From assembly GCA_944381615.1 (NCBI GenBank), contig CALWLT010000023.1:62001-126000 (forward strand): DNA of 64,000 nt, read 5' to 3'. Position numbers and translations under genes: made by a program. Under the pieces are notes generated by a model. That model saw nothing but the letters and a program-made list of their open reading frames with translations. It was not told the origin of the DNA and searched no databases. The stretch is from an uncultured Lachnospiraceae bacterium. GTDB taxonomy: Bacteria > Bacillota > Clostridia > Lachnospirales > Lachnospiraceae. This document shows positions 26,337 to 34,694 of the stretch, piece by piece (position 1 is the first letter of the stretch; each line of letters begins with the position of its first letter).

Positions 26337-27558
26337 TGCGGGCGCGGCCAGGCCAGGCAGAAACCGCCGTGTCAAAAAGCGTCAGACCGACCAGGCCCCA
26401 GGTCCCCAGGATGCGCACCGTATAGGGAAAATCCGAATTGAGAACGGTCTGCGACCAGGACGGGTTTAAAAGCACCAGCGTGAAAACACAGCCGAACAGG
26501 ATCTCATATCCGGCCGTAAAATGCCGGGCGTTTTTCTCCTCTGCCTTTTCCTCCGCCAGAAACAGAAGCAGCGGAAGCGCCAGATAGATCAGCGTGTAGG
26601 AGCCGCTCCAGGCGGGGAACAGAATCATGATGCCCGCCAGCAGAATCAGCTGTTTCCACAGAACCGGCTGCAGCACGACGCCCGCGCAGCAGACGGCAAA
26701 ATACAGGAGGGAAAGCTTCTCTCCCAGGAGAAACATCGCCTGCTCCTCCCCGCCCAGCCAGCCGCCGAACAGCGTCACGGCGTAGGCGACGCTGCGCAGA
26801 TCGCCTCCCAGGACGTACCCCTCCGTGATAAAGCGCAGATTGGAAAGGAGCGTCAGAAACCCTTCTTTCCCGCCGAAAAAGACAAACGGCGCAAACACCA
26901 GAAACAGGCCGTACGCCGTCAGGCGCGCCGCCTCGCCCCAGCGCCTCTGCCGCAGGTACAGAAGGCCGAACACCGCCGGATAAAATTTCATCGCCGCCGC
27001 AGCCGCAAACGCCAGAAGCGCCGCCTCCCGCAGCCGCCGGTCCGGATGATCCATCCAGCGCACGCCGGCAAGAAGCAGGATCAGCACCAGAAACACGGAA
27101 TTGCCCCGCTCAAACAGCCCCAGAAACGGCGCCGACAAAAGGATCAGGAGCGTTGCCAGAAGCCGCTGCCACGGCCGTTCCTTCTCCAGATACGCCTGAA
27201 TCTGGCAGGCCAGAAGAACGGACAGCACCGCCGAGCAGACGACGTAGAGCGTGAACCCGCAGAGGTTGTCCCGCAGCTCCCAGGCCCCCGTCCCCTCCAC
27301 CACGCTGGCGGGGATAAACTTCCCCAGCGCATAATAGATCAGATAGGCAAACGGGGGAAAACTGGAAAACGGGCTCGCCTGATAGACGTGCTGCGGATCC
27401 CGCACATACAGAAGCTGATTGTAAAAATCCGCGCAGTAATCCGTGTAGTAGTAAAAAAACGGCTTGACTGCCTCCCCGTCCGTCTTCCAGATCAGAGCGA
27501 ACGACACGGCGGTAAAAAACAGGCTGAACGCAAAAAAAAGACGGCGCCGGCGTACCAT
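26314..27558 (-). CDS. GT87-like integral membrane glycosyltransferase
   Basis: A 414-residue polytopic membrane protein with roughly ten helices. The N-terminal first loop carries DYCADFYNQL and YVRDPQHVYQASPFSSFP, FPPFAYLIYY, and later FERGNSVFLVLILLLAG and AAAMKFYPAVFGLLYLRQRR, the layout of the GT87/DUF2029 family of polyprenol-phosphate-sugar-dependent transferases. The acceptor is unknown. GGAGG lies before the ATG at 27558. It stands between the LysR genes of the accessory island and spoVAD, so it may belong to the inserted block or be ancestral; this cannot be decided here. Confidence 0.75.
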   Translation of the reverse strand: MVRRRRLFFAFSLFFTAVSFALIWKTDGEAVKPFFYYYTDYCADFYNQLLYVRDPQHVYQASPFSSFPPFAYLIYYALGKFIPASVVEGTGAWELRDNLCGFTLYVVCSAVLSVLLACQIQAYLEKERPWQRLLATLLILLSAPFLGLFERGNSVFLVLILLLAGVRWMDHPDRRLREAALLAFAAAAAMKFYPAVFGLLYLRQRRWGEAARLTAYGLFLVFAPFVFFGGKEGFLTLLSNLRFITEGYVLGGDLRSVAYAVTLFGGWLGGEEQAMFLLGEKLSLLYFAVCCAGVVLQPVLWKQLILLAGIMILFPAWSGSYTLIYLALPLLLFLAEEKAEEKNARHFTAGYEILFGCVFTLVLLNPSWSQTVLNSDFPYTVRILGTWGLVGLTLFDTAVSAWPGRARRKEAARS

Positions 27559-27616
27559 AGGCTACTTCCTCCCGGCCGGATCGCTTCCCGCGCCCCGGCT
27601 TTCTCAAACTGCTCCC

Positions 27617-27645
27617 AGTATAGCACAGAACCCGCGCCGCCGCAA
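27617..27645 (-). promoter_or_regulatory. Sigma-A-type promoter for the GT87-like gene
   Basis: On the minus strand TTGCGG (27640-27645), 17 bp, TATACT (27617-27622), with a TG one base before the -10 (extended -10). Confidence 0.6.
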
Positions 27646-27728
27646 TCCGGCCGCGCAAAATCCAGCCGGACGGCCCGCGTCCAGTCTCTGTCCGCGCAAA
27701 TTTTGCCGGACAGCCGGTAAACCCGCGC

Positions 27729-28631
27729 CTACGCCGGATCCGGGCGGGCGATCCCGGCGTGCCCGCCCACAAAATGGATGAAATCCTTGAGGATCACTTT
27801 TTTGTTGTCCGCTCTCGCGATGATGGAAAACCAGATCTGCGGCAGGCCCCCGACCGGTTTCCAGACGACCGCGCCGCTGTTCATGCGCTCCGCCACCCGC
27901 CGCGGCAGGATGGCCAGGCTCTGGCTCTGCCGCAGGATCGTCTCGACCGCGCCGATCCAGACCTTGTACTTGTGGAGCCGGAAGCGGCAGCCGGCCTCAT
28001 TGAGCGCCTCAAACAGGAGCGCGCGGAAAAACGACTCGTCGTGCTCCGAGATCAGGATCAGCTCCTGATCCTCCAGATCCGCCAGCGAAAGCGTTTTCCT
28101 CTGCGCCAGCGCGTGATCCCGGTTCATGATCGCGACGATCTCGTCCGCGACCAGGGGATGCACGTCATATTCCCCGCTCCCGGAACCGGTGTGGAACATC
28201 AGGACGGCGTCCATCTCCCCCTCCCGCAGCGACACAAGCCCCTGCGAGGAATTGATCTCCTTGATGCCGACCGTAATCTGCGGATTCCCGTTCATCCAGT
28301 CGGCGATGCACGTCGTGATCCCGTAATACGATAAAAACGAGGAGGCGCAGATGCGGAGGACCGAATCCCGGTTGGCAAGCCGCCCCATCTGCTCTTTTAA
28401 CACATCCATCTCCCCGACAATATTCTGCGCGTAGGGAAGCAGCGCCTCCCCCGCCCGCGTCAGCTCGACGCTGCGGGGGCCGCGGATAAAAAGCTCCACC
28501 CCCAGTTTATCCTCCAGGCTCTTGATCCGCTTGGAGAGCGACGACTGCGACAGATAGACCTCGTCGGCCGCAACCGAGAAATTTCTGTACTTTGCCAGCA
28601 TGGAAAAATAATAAAACAGTACCAGATCCAC
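27729..28631 (-). CDS. LysR-family transcriptional regulator (island, second regulator)
   Basis: A 300-residue LysR protein: winged helix YFSMLAKYRNFSVAADEVYL and LSQSSLSKRIKSLEDKLGVE, then an effector-binding domain. The start is GTG at 28631 with GGAGG 6 bp upstream. It lies 25 bp after the preceding LysR gene in the same direction, so the two are probably co-transcribed. Two tandem LysR regulators beside the TRAP/FAD operon suggest dual control of the island. Confidence 0.9.
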   Translation of the reverse strand: MDLVLFYYFSMLAKYRNFSVAADEVYLSQSSLSKRIKSLEDKLGVELFIRGPRSVELTRAGEALLPYAQNIVGEMDVLKEQMGRLANRDSVLRICASSFLSYYGITTCIADWMNGNPQITVGIKEINSSQGLVSLREGEMDAVLMFHTGSGSGEYDVHPLVADEIVAIMNRDHALAQRKTLSLADLEDQELILISEHDESFFRALLFEALNEAGCRFRLHKYKVWIGAVETILRQSQSLAILPRRVAERMNSGAVVWKPVGGLPQIWFSIIARADNKKVILKDFIHFVGGHAGIARPDPA

Positions 28632-28656
28632 CTTTTTCCTCCCGCGCCCTTACCCG

Positions 28657-29529
28657 CTACGGACTCGTCACATAATCGGCGAACGCCTGGCAGGCCTCGT
28701 TTTCGCCGGCCGCCACAAAACAGAGCGTCAGCTTTTTATTTTCCGCAATCCGGATCTTGACCAGATTTTCATCCAGCAGATCGTCCGCCATCCGCTCCAT
28801 GAAAAGCGTCGCCCAGTTGCTGTAGGTAATCAGTTCTTTGATCGTCTCGTTCCGCACGTCCATGTGGTATTCCCGCGGGACGAAGCCTTCCTCCAGGCAG
28901 AATTCCTGCAGCTTTTTGTGAATCCGCCGATCGCCCTGCATCAGCACGAAATGTTCGTTTTTAAGCTCCTTTAACGATACGCTCTCGCGCCCCGCCAGCG
29001 GATGCCGGCGGCTGACCATGACATAGAGATAGTCCTCCTGCATGGGAACCGTCCGCCCGTACTCCTCCTCCAGAAGCTCCCGGTAGACAAAGCAGCCGTC
29101 CAGCTTGCCCGTCCGCAGCATGTCCTCCAGCTCATGGGAGCGGTACTCCAGCACGCCGATGTTGATCCCCGGATGGATCACGCGGAACTCCCGGATCAGC
29201 GGGATGATATCGTACTGCTTCAGGAAATACATGCTGCCCAGAAGAAGCTGCGCGTTTTTCGGCTCGGCAAAGCCCTGGATCCGTCCCAGCATCTTCCTGT
29301 ACTCGCCGTACATATAGCTGATGTGGGGATACATCGCGCTCCCCGCCTCCGTCAGATCCAGCCCCGCCCTGGCCTTGTAAAACAGCTGGACGGAAAACTC
29401 GTCCTCCACCGCCTTCAGCTGCTTAAACAGCGCCGATTGGGGAAGGCCCAGCCGCTCCGCCGCCTCCGAATATTTTCTGCACTCACATACCGTTAAAAAA
29501 CACCGCATCTGTAAAATTGTCACGGGCAT
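28657..29529 (-). CDS. LysR-family transcriptional regulator (island, first regulator)
   Basis: A 290-residue LysR protein with helix-turn-helix MRCFLTVCECRKYSEAAERL and LPQSALFKQLKAVEDEFSVQ, and a substrate-binding-like domain. The start at 29529 follows GGAAGGAG; the frame is open upstream but lies in the promoter. It has its own promoter with a perfect 12-bp palindrome in the spacer, which hints at autoregulation. It follows the FAD oxidoreductase genes in the same direction. Confidence 0.9.
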   Translation of the reverse strand: MPVTILQMRCFLTVCECRKYSEAAERLGLPQSALFKQLKAVEDEFSVQLFYKARAGLDLTEAGSAMYPHISYMYGEYRKMLGRIQGFAEPKNAQLLLGSMYFLKQYDIIPLIREFRVIHPGINIGVLEYRSHELEDMLRTGKLDGCFVYRELLEEEYGRTVPMQEDYLYVMVSRRHPLAGRESVSLKELKNEHFVLMQGDRRIHKKLQEFCLEEGFVPREYHMDVRNETIKELITYSNWATLFMERMADDLLDENLVKIRIAENKKLTLCFVAAGENEACQAFADYVTSP

Positions 29530-29619
29530 GCTCCTTCCGAACCTGGCGCGCCGAATCCGGATTCCGGATCGACAGACAGGAAGCAATCCGATCTGATCGC
29601 ATTGCTCCCTGTAAATGAT

Positions 29620-29647
29620 TGTATAACGATATATCGTCCTTTGTCAA
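29620..29647 (-). promoter_or_regulatory. Promoter with palindromic spacer for the LysR pair
   Basis: On the minus strand TTGACA (29642-29647), 16 bp, TATACA (29620-29625). The spacer contains the perfect palindrome ACGATATATCGT (29626-29637), a likely regulator site. Confidence 0.65.
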
Positions 29648-29711
29648 ACCGGCTCTATTTTTGGATAAGGTCCGGTTCTGACGGGGCCCTTCCGGTTTCT
29701 TCCGCCCCGGA

Positions 29712-31169
29712 TCAGTGCGTTCCGTACAGGATCGCGTTCTGCTTTACCAGCAGATCCTGGAGTTCTTTTACGTTATCCTCCAGCTGTCTGGGCGTGATGT
29801 CTTTCTTCGCGCAGAGGGCGGCGGCGCAGCCCGCGGCCTGGCCCGTCACGAAGGTCTGCTGCAGGAACCGGTTGTGGGACGGCCGGTCGGTCGAGATGGC
29901 CTTGCCGGCCACCAGCAGGTTCTCCAGCCCCTTAACCACCAGGCAGCGGTACGGGATGTCATTGGATCCGCCGTCCTTCGGATGGCGCGCCACATTGGCG
30001 TTCGTCAGCGTGCCCGTCAGCGACTCGGAAGACGGAAGCACATGCTTGGGCCCGGTCGGGAACGCGCTCTTGCCGATGACGTCGTCAAACTTTCTGGCCT
30101 CGGCCACGTCGTCCGCCACGAGGATATAATCGCCGATCACGCGGCGCGTCTCACGGATACGCACCTCCGGGCAGACCCGGGTCAGATAGATGTTTTCAAA
30201 GCCGGGCACGTATTTCTTAAAGAACTTGAAGGCAATCTCGTCCTGCGCCCTGCCCTCTACCTCGGCCTTCGTGATATCGCGCACATTCGTGCAGTCGATG
30301 TTGCCGACCTGGGAGGAGTGCTGGAAATGCGCCTGGATGCGTCCGCCCTCTCTGGGCATGATGAAGAATCCGACGCCGCTGCAGTTATGCCACTCTCCGG
30401 CCTTCATGGCCTTGTCGTGCAGGGAGATGAAGCCCATGACCTCGGCCACATCCTCGATGCAGGTCACGTTCTTGCGGATCTCCTCGCGGATCTGCTCCTC
30501 GTTCATGTTGGTGTACGGCGCATAGAGGTGGTCAAAGTCAAATTCCTCCAGGTTGTTCATGAAGTAATCCATGAATTTGTCCCAGTCCACGCCGTCGCAG
30601 GTAAAGGCCAGCGTCGCCGGCTCCAGCTGCTCCTTCGGAAGTTTGTCGGTCTCGGCTCCGGCCTGCACGCAGACCTCGCCCTCGCCCGTACAGTCGATGA
30701 CGACCTTGCCCAGAATCATGGACTTTCCGCCCGGATGCTCGCAGATCACGCCCTTAACCGTATCGCCCTCGCGGATGACCTCCGTGACGAGGGAGTGCAG
30801 CATCAGGTCGCAGTTTGCCTCGTAGAGCAGCTGGTAGACGTACATGCCGAACCAGTCCGGATCGATGTAGTTAAACTGATAGGGGCCTCTCCAGTTCTGA
30901 TGGTGCTCCGGCATCGCATGGCCGTCCTTCAGCATCATCTCGTAGATCTCCCAGGCGATGCCGCCCACGACGCGCTCGTGTCTGGCATTGTAGAGCCAGG
31001 CGAAAGAGAATCCGGGCGGACCCGAGAAATTCATCTGGCCGCCGAGCTGTCCCACGCGCTCGATCAGAAGCGTCTTCGCCCCGGCTCTCGCCGACGCCAG
31101 CGCCGCGCACACGCCGGACGTCCCGCCGCCGCATACGATGACATCATACGAACCATAGTAACCTAACAT
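29712..31169 (-). CDS. FAD-dependent oxidoreductase (FAD_oxidored family), copy B
   Basis: A 485-residue flavoprotein. The dinucleotide-binding motif is VIVCGGGTSGVCAALASARA near residues 10-29, followed by IERVGQLGGQMNFSGPPGFS. The second FAD contact region is VVIDCTGEGEVCVQAGA (about 158-174), and the C-terminal FAD end is NLLVAGKAISTDRPSH and FVTGQAAGCAAALCA. No signal peptide or iron-sulfur motif is seen, so it should be cytosolic. It is a close paralogue of the next upstream gene. AGGAGGG lies 6 bp before the ATG. The substrate is unknown; co-occurrence with a TRAP transporter suggests an imported organic acid. Confidence 0.88.
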   Translation of the reverse strand: MLGYYGSYDVIVCGGGTSGVCAALASARAGAKTLLIERVGQLGGQMNFSGPPGFSFAWLYNARHERVVGGIAWEIYEMMLKDGHAMPEHHQNWRGPYQFNYIDPDWFGMYVYQLLYEANCDLMLHSLVTEVIREGDTVKGVICEHPGGKSMILGKVVIDCTGEGEVCVQAGAETDKLPKEQLEPATLAFTCDGVDWDKFMDYFMNNLEEFDFDHLYAPYTNMNEEQIREEIRKNVTCIEDVAEVMGFISLHDKAMKAGEWHNCSGVGFFIMPREGGRIQAHFQHSSQVGNIDCTNVRDITKAEVEGRAQDEIAFKFFKKYVPGFENIYLTRVCPEVRIRETRRVIGDYILVADDVAEARKFDDVIGKSAFPTGPKHVLPSSESLTGTLTNANVARHPKDGGSNDIPYRCLVVKGLENLLVAGKAISTDRPSHNRFLQQTFVTGQAAGCAAALCAKKDITPRQLEDNVKELQDLLVKQNAILYGTH

Positions 31170-31182
31170 ATATATCCCTCCT

Positions 31183-32616
31183 CTAGTGGGTTCCGTACAG
31201 GATCGCTCCCTGCGAAACCAGAATGTTCTGCAGTTCTTTTACGTTGTCTTCCAGCTGTCTGGGCGTGATGTTGTCTCTCGCGCAGAGCGCCGCCGCGACG
31301 CCGGCCGCCTGGCCCGTCACGATCGTCTGCTGCAGGAAGCGCTGATGCGACGCCCGGTCCGCCGAGACGGCCTTGCCGGCTACCATCAAGTTCTCCAGGC
31401 CCTTGACGACCAGGACGCGGTAGGGGATGTCATTGGAGCCCATATCCTTCGGAACGGCCATGGCCTCCAGCGCCAGGGCACGGCCGTTGACCGCGTGCTT
31501 GGCTCCCGTCGGGAAGGCGCTCTTGCCGATCACATCGTCAAACTTCCTTGCCTCGGCGATGTCCTCAAAGCAGAGCTTGTAATCGCCCATGATCCGTCTC
31601 GTCTCGCGGATTCTCGCCTCCGGGCAGGTGCGCGTGATGTAGGCGTTCTCAAAGCCCGGCACGTATTTCTTGAAGAATTTCCAGGCGATCATGTTCTGCC
31701 TGCGGCACTCTACCTCCACGCGGGTTAAGTCGCGCACGTTTGTGCAGTCGCACTGGTCCTCCTGGGAGGAATGCTGGAAATGCGCCAGGATTCGGCCGCC
31801 TTTGGGCATCAGGAAAAAGCCCACGCCCGACATGTTGTGCCACTCGCCCGTCCAGGTCGCATGGCGCTTGAGCTCCAGATAGCCCATGACCTCGCCGATC
31901 TCTTTGATGTCATTGATCTCCAGCACCCTCTGTTTGATCTTCTCTTCCGTCCAGCCGTTGTAGGGATTGTGAAGCTGGTTGAACAGGAAATCGTCGATGT
32001 TTTCGTGGATGTACTGAATGACTTCGTCCCAGTCCACCCCGTCCGCCGTAAAGGCCACCGTGGACGGCTCCAGGATATGAACCGGCTCAATCTCGTACTC
32101 GGCCCCGGCCTGCACGCAGACCTCGCCCTCGCCCGTACAGTCGATGACGACCTTGCCCAGCACGATGGATTTTCCGCCGGGATGCTCGCAGACCACGCCT
32201 TTGACCACGTCGCCCTCGCGCACGACCTCGGTTACCAGCGAGTGAAGCATCAGCTCCACGCCGTCCTCCTGGCACATTTTATAGACCAGAAGGCCCCACC
32301 AGTCCGGATCGACATAGGAGAAGGTGTAATGGCCCCTGTGCTCCGCCAGGATGTGCGGCAGCGCGTTTCCCTCCGCCAGCAGGCGGCCGTGGGTTTCCTC
32401 CGCCAGGCCGGCGATGACCTGCTCGTGGCGGGCGTTAAACAGATGCGCAAAGGAGAATCCGGGCGGGCCTGAGAAATTCATCTGGCCGCCGAGCTGTCCC
32501 ACGCGCTCGATCAGAAGTGTCTTCGCTCCCGTCCGCGCCGCGGCGATGGCCGCGCAGACGCCGGAGGTTCCGCCTCCGCATACTACTACGTCGTAGCTTC
32601 CATATAAACCAATCAT
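31183..32616 (-). CDS. FAD-dependent oxidoreductase (FAD_oxidored family), copy A
   Basis: A 477-residue flavoprotein, clearly homologous to the 29712-31169 protein along its whole length. It shares VCGGGTSGVCAA, the GGQMNFSGPPGFSFA stretch, DCTGEGEVCVQAGAE, RKFDDVIGKSAFPTG and the C-terminal LEDNVKELQ. The two differ mostly in the middle substrate-facing part and around residues 380-400. The copies are 13 bp apart, pointing to tandem duplication followed by divergence. GGAGG precedes the ATG. They may act on related substrates or as a heterodimer; neither can be shown here. Confidence 0.88.
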   Translation of the reverse strand: MIGLYGSYDVVVCGGGTSGVCAAIAAARTGAKTLLIERVGQLGGQMNFSGPPGFSFAHLFNARHEQVIAGLAEETHGRLLAEGNALPHILAEHRGHYTFSYVDPDWWGLLVYKMCQEDGVELMLHSLVTEVVREGDVVKGVVCEHPGGKSIVLGKVVIDCTGEGEVCVQAGAEYEIEPVHILEPSTVAFTADGVDWDEVIQYIHENIDDFLFNQLHNPYNGWTEEKIKQRVLEINDIKEIGEVMGYLELKRHATWTGEWHNMSGVGFFLMPKGGRILAHFQHSSQEDQCDCTNVRDLTRVEVECRRQNMIAWKFFKKYVPGFENAYITRTCPEARIRETRRIMGDYKLCFEDIAEARKFDDVIGKSAFPTGAKHAVNGRALALEAMAVPKDMGSNDIPYRVLVVKGLENLMVAGKAVSADRASHQRFLQQTIVTGQAAGVAAALCARDNITPRQLEDNVKELQNILVSQGAILYGTH

Positions 32617-32664
32617 ACGTTATTCCTCCAGATATTTTTTTGTCCCGCGTTACCATTTTGCCCG

Positions 32665-33969
32665 TTATCCGAAGAACAGGTTGGGGATAAACAGAACCAG
32701 CTGCGGGAAGAACAGGATCAGGGCAATCGTCAGCAGCATGGCCGGGATATATTTGATTGCCTCAAGCGTAACCGCCCGCACCGGCAGCTTGGCGACGCCG
32801 GATACCACGAACAGACAGATGCCGAACGGCGGCGTGATAATGCCGACCATCAGCGACAGCACCATCAGGACGCCGAAGTAAATCGGATCCACGCCCAGGC
32901 CCTTGATAATAGGCATGATGATGGGCGCCAGCAGGATGACGGCGGCCGTCGTATCCATGAAGCAGCCGATGATCAGGAAGATCACGATGCAGATCAGGAT
33001 GACAACCGTGATGCTGGAGCTCTCCGCGATGCCGGTCATCAGGCCGGTCAGGATCTGCGGCAGGCCCTCTCTGGTAATAATCCAGGAGAACATGCTGGCC
33101 GACGTCATGATGATAAACAGAGGGCCGCAGGCCTCCGCCGTGTTCTTGCAGGTTTCCCACAGGCTCTTCGGCGTGACCTTCTTGTAGCAGATTCCCAGGA
33201 AAATCGAATACCAGACCGCGATGACGGCCGCCTCGGTCGTCGTGCAGACGCCGGTCAAGATGGTTCCCAGGATGATGACGAAGGTTAAAAGCGCCGGCAT
33301 GGAAGCCGGGATCGTCTTTAACGCCTGTTCCTTCGGCACCGGCGAGCAGGGCATCTTCTTTCCCTTCTCCGTGAAATGGGTCACAAAGAATACCTGCAGG
33401 CACAGCGAGCCGCACAGCAGGATGCCGGGCACGATTCCGCCGAAGAACATGCTGGCGACCGAGATCTGGGAGATCGCTCCCAGAAGTACCATGGCCGCGC
33501 TGGGCGGAATGATGGGGCCGATGATCGAGGAAGCCGCGGTTACGCCGGCAGAGTAAGCCGGGTCATATCCGGCGGACTTCATCATCTTCATCTCTACCAG
33601 GCCCAGGCCGCCCGCATCGGCGATGGCCGAACCCGACATGGAAGCGAACATGGCCGACGCCACGCAGTTGGCGTACGCCATACCGCCGCGGAACTTGCCG
33701 ACCAGAGCCATGGAGAGATTAAAGAGACGGTCCGTGACCCCGCAGGTATTCATCAATCGTCCTACCAGCATGAAGCCCGGCAGGCTCAACAGGGTAAATG
33801 AATTCAGATACGCCATCATGTTCTGGGACAGGATCGTGACCGGCATTCTCGGGTTCATGGCCAGCCAGACCAGACACGGCAGGCCCAGCGCATAGAGCAC
33901 CGGGAAGCCCAGCATCATCAGCACCAGAAACAGGACGATCACGACGATCATGCTTGTACTCAGACTCAA
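32665..33969 (-). CDS. dctM: TRAP transporter large permease (DctM)
   Basis: A 434-residue integral membrane protein with about 12 helices, the substrate-translocating subunit of a TRAP secondary transporter. The motifs PGFMLVGRLMNTCGVTDRLF, GGMAYANCVASAMFASMSGS and FLIIGCFMDTTAAVILLAPI are typical DctM. The TTG start at 33967-33969 overlaps the dctQ stop (TTGA) and has GAGGAGGG 8 bp upstream. It works with DctQ and the binding protein to import an organic acid with sodium. Confidence 0.95.
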   Translation of the reverse strand: MSLSTSMIVVIVLFLVLMMLGFPVLYALGLPCLVWLAMNPRMPVTILSQNMMAYLNSFTLLSLPGFMLVGRLMNTCGVTDRLFNLSMALVGKFRGGMAYANCVASAMFASMSGSAIADAGGLGLVEMKMMKSAGYDPAYSAGVTAASSIIGPIIPPSAAMVLLGAISQISVASMFFGGIVPGILLCGSLCLQVFFVTHFTEKGKKMPCSPVPKEQALKTIPASMPALLTFVIILGTILTGVCTTTEAAVIAVWYSIFLGICYKKVTPKSLWETCKNTAEACGPLFIIMTSASMFSWIITREGLPQILTGLMTGIAESSSITVVILICIVIFLIIGCFMDTTAAVILLAPIIMPIIKGLGVDPIYFGVLMVLSLMVGIITPPFGICLFVVSGVAKLPVRAVTLEAIKYIPAMLLTIALILFFPQLVLFIPNLFFG

Positions 33970-34583
33970 ACCGTTCCCTCCTCTCCGTCCTCTTTGATTC
34001 CCATAAATTCGTCCACACGCTTTAACATCGCCTCGTTCTCCAGGCGCTCCGCCTCCGCGGCTGCCGCTACCTCCTTCGCCCTTCTCTGGCCGAAGAAATC
34101 GTAGCCGGGAACGAAATCATTGATCAGATCCACGATAATGACCAGCGCCATGTAAGCGCCGAACACCAGCACCGGCATGTAGTACCACATACGCGGGATC
34201 TGCAGGGCCGCGCTGACGTTGGTCAGGCTGGGGATCAGCACCGTCACGCTGTAGGATACGAAGCCGAAAAAGATGACCTCGCACACGCGGATGATAGTGC
34301 GCAGGATCCGCTGCAGCCCCGGCGGCAGCGACGCGCTCAGGAAATCCGCCACGACGTGTTCCTTGGTAACCGTCGCCAGCGAAGCGCTTAAATAGCACAG
34401 CCAGATCAGCAGCAGGCAGCACAGCTCCTCCCCCCATGAAAGAGCATGGCTTAAAAAGAAACGGGTAATGATGCCCAGCGTCACGATGAAGATCGTCGCC
34501 GCCATGACCAGGCCGGCGATGGTCTTAATCACATCGTAACTGACCAGGATAAAATAGTTTAATGCTTTTACCAGAGCCTTCAA
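33966..34583 (-). CDS. dctQ: TRAP transporter small permease (DctQ)
   Basis: A 205-residue membrane protein with four helices and the DctQ motifs LSWGEELCCLLLIWLCYLSA and SLATVTKEHVVADFL. The TTG start at 34583 has AGGAGG 7 bp upstream. A charged Ala/Glu-rich C-terminal extension follows the last helix. It overlaps dctM at its end. Confidence 0.93.
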   Translation of the reverse strand: MKALVKALNYFILVSYDVIKTIAGLVMAATIFIVTLGIITRFFLSHALSWGEELCCLLLIWLCYLSASLATVTKEHVVADFLSASLPPGLQRILRTIIRVCEVIFFGFVSYSVTVLIPSLTNVSAALQIPRMWYYMPVLVFGAYMALVIIVDLINDFVPGYDFFGQRRAKEVAAAAEAERLENEAMLKRVDEFMGIKEDGEEGTV

Positions 34584-34621
34584 ACGAAGTACCTCCTTTC
34601 CCCCTTACCGCAGGGCAGACG

Positions 34622-34677
34622 CAGGGCGCCGCAAAAACAGAAACCACTCTGAATCCATCTGCTTTCGCAGCGCCCTG
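34622..34677 (-). other. Hairpin in the dctP-dctQ gap
   Basis: CAGGGCGCCGC (34622-34632) can pair with GCAGCGCCCTG (34667-34677) with two central mismatches and a 34-nt loop. Without a strong T tract it is more likely an mRNA-stabilising or attenuating element that raises binding-protein levels over permease levels. Confidence 0.45.
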
Positions 34678-34694
34678 ATGCCTCTTTGCCGGCT

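Noticed and set aside
29715..31166. 483-codon plus-strand ORF antisense to the FAD oxidoreductase
   Set aside because: It mirrors the coding strand of a clear flavoprotein; GC-rich third positions leave antisense frames open. No ribosome binding site or domain.
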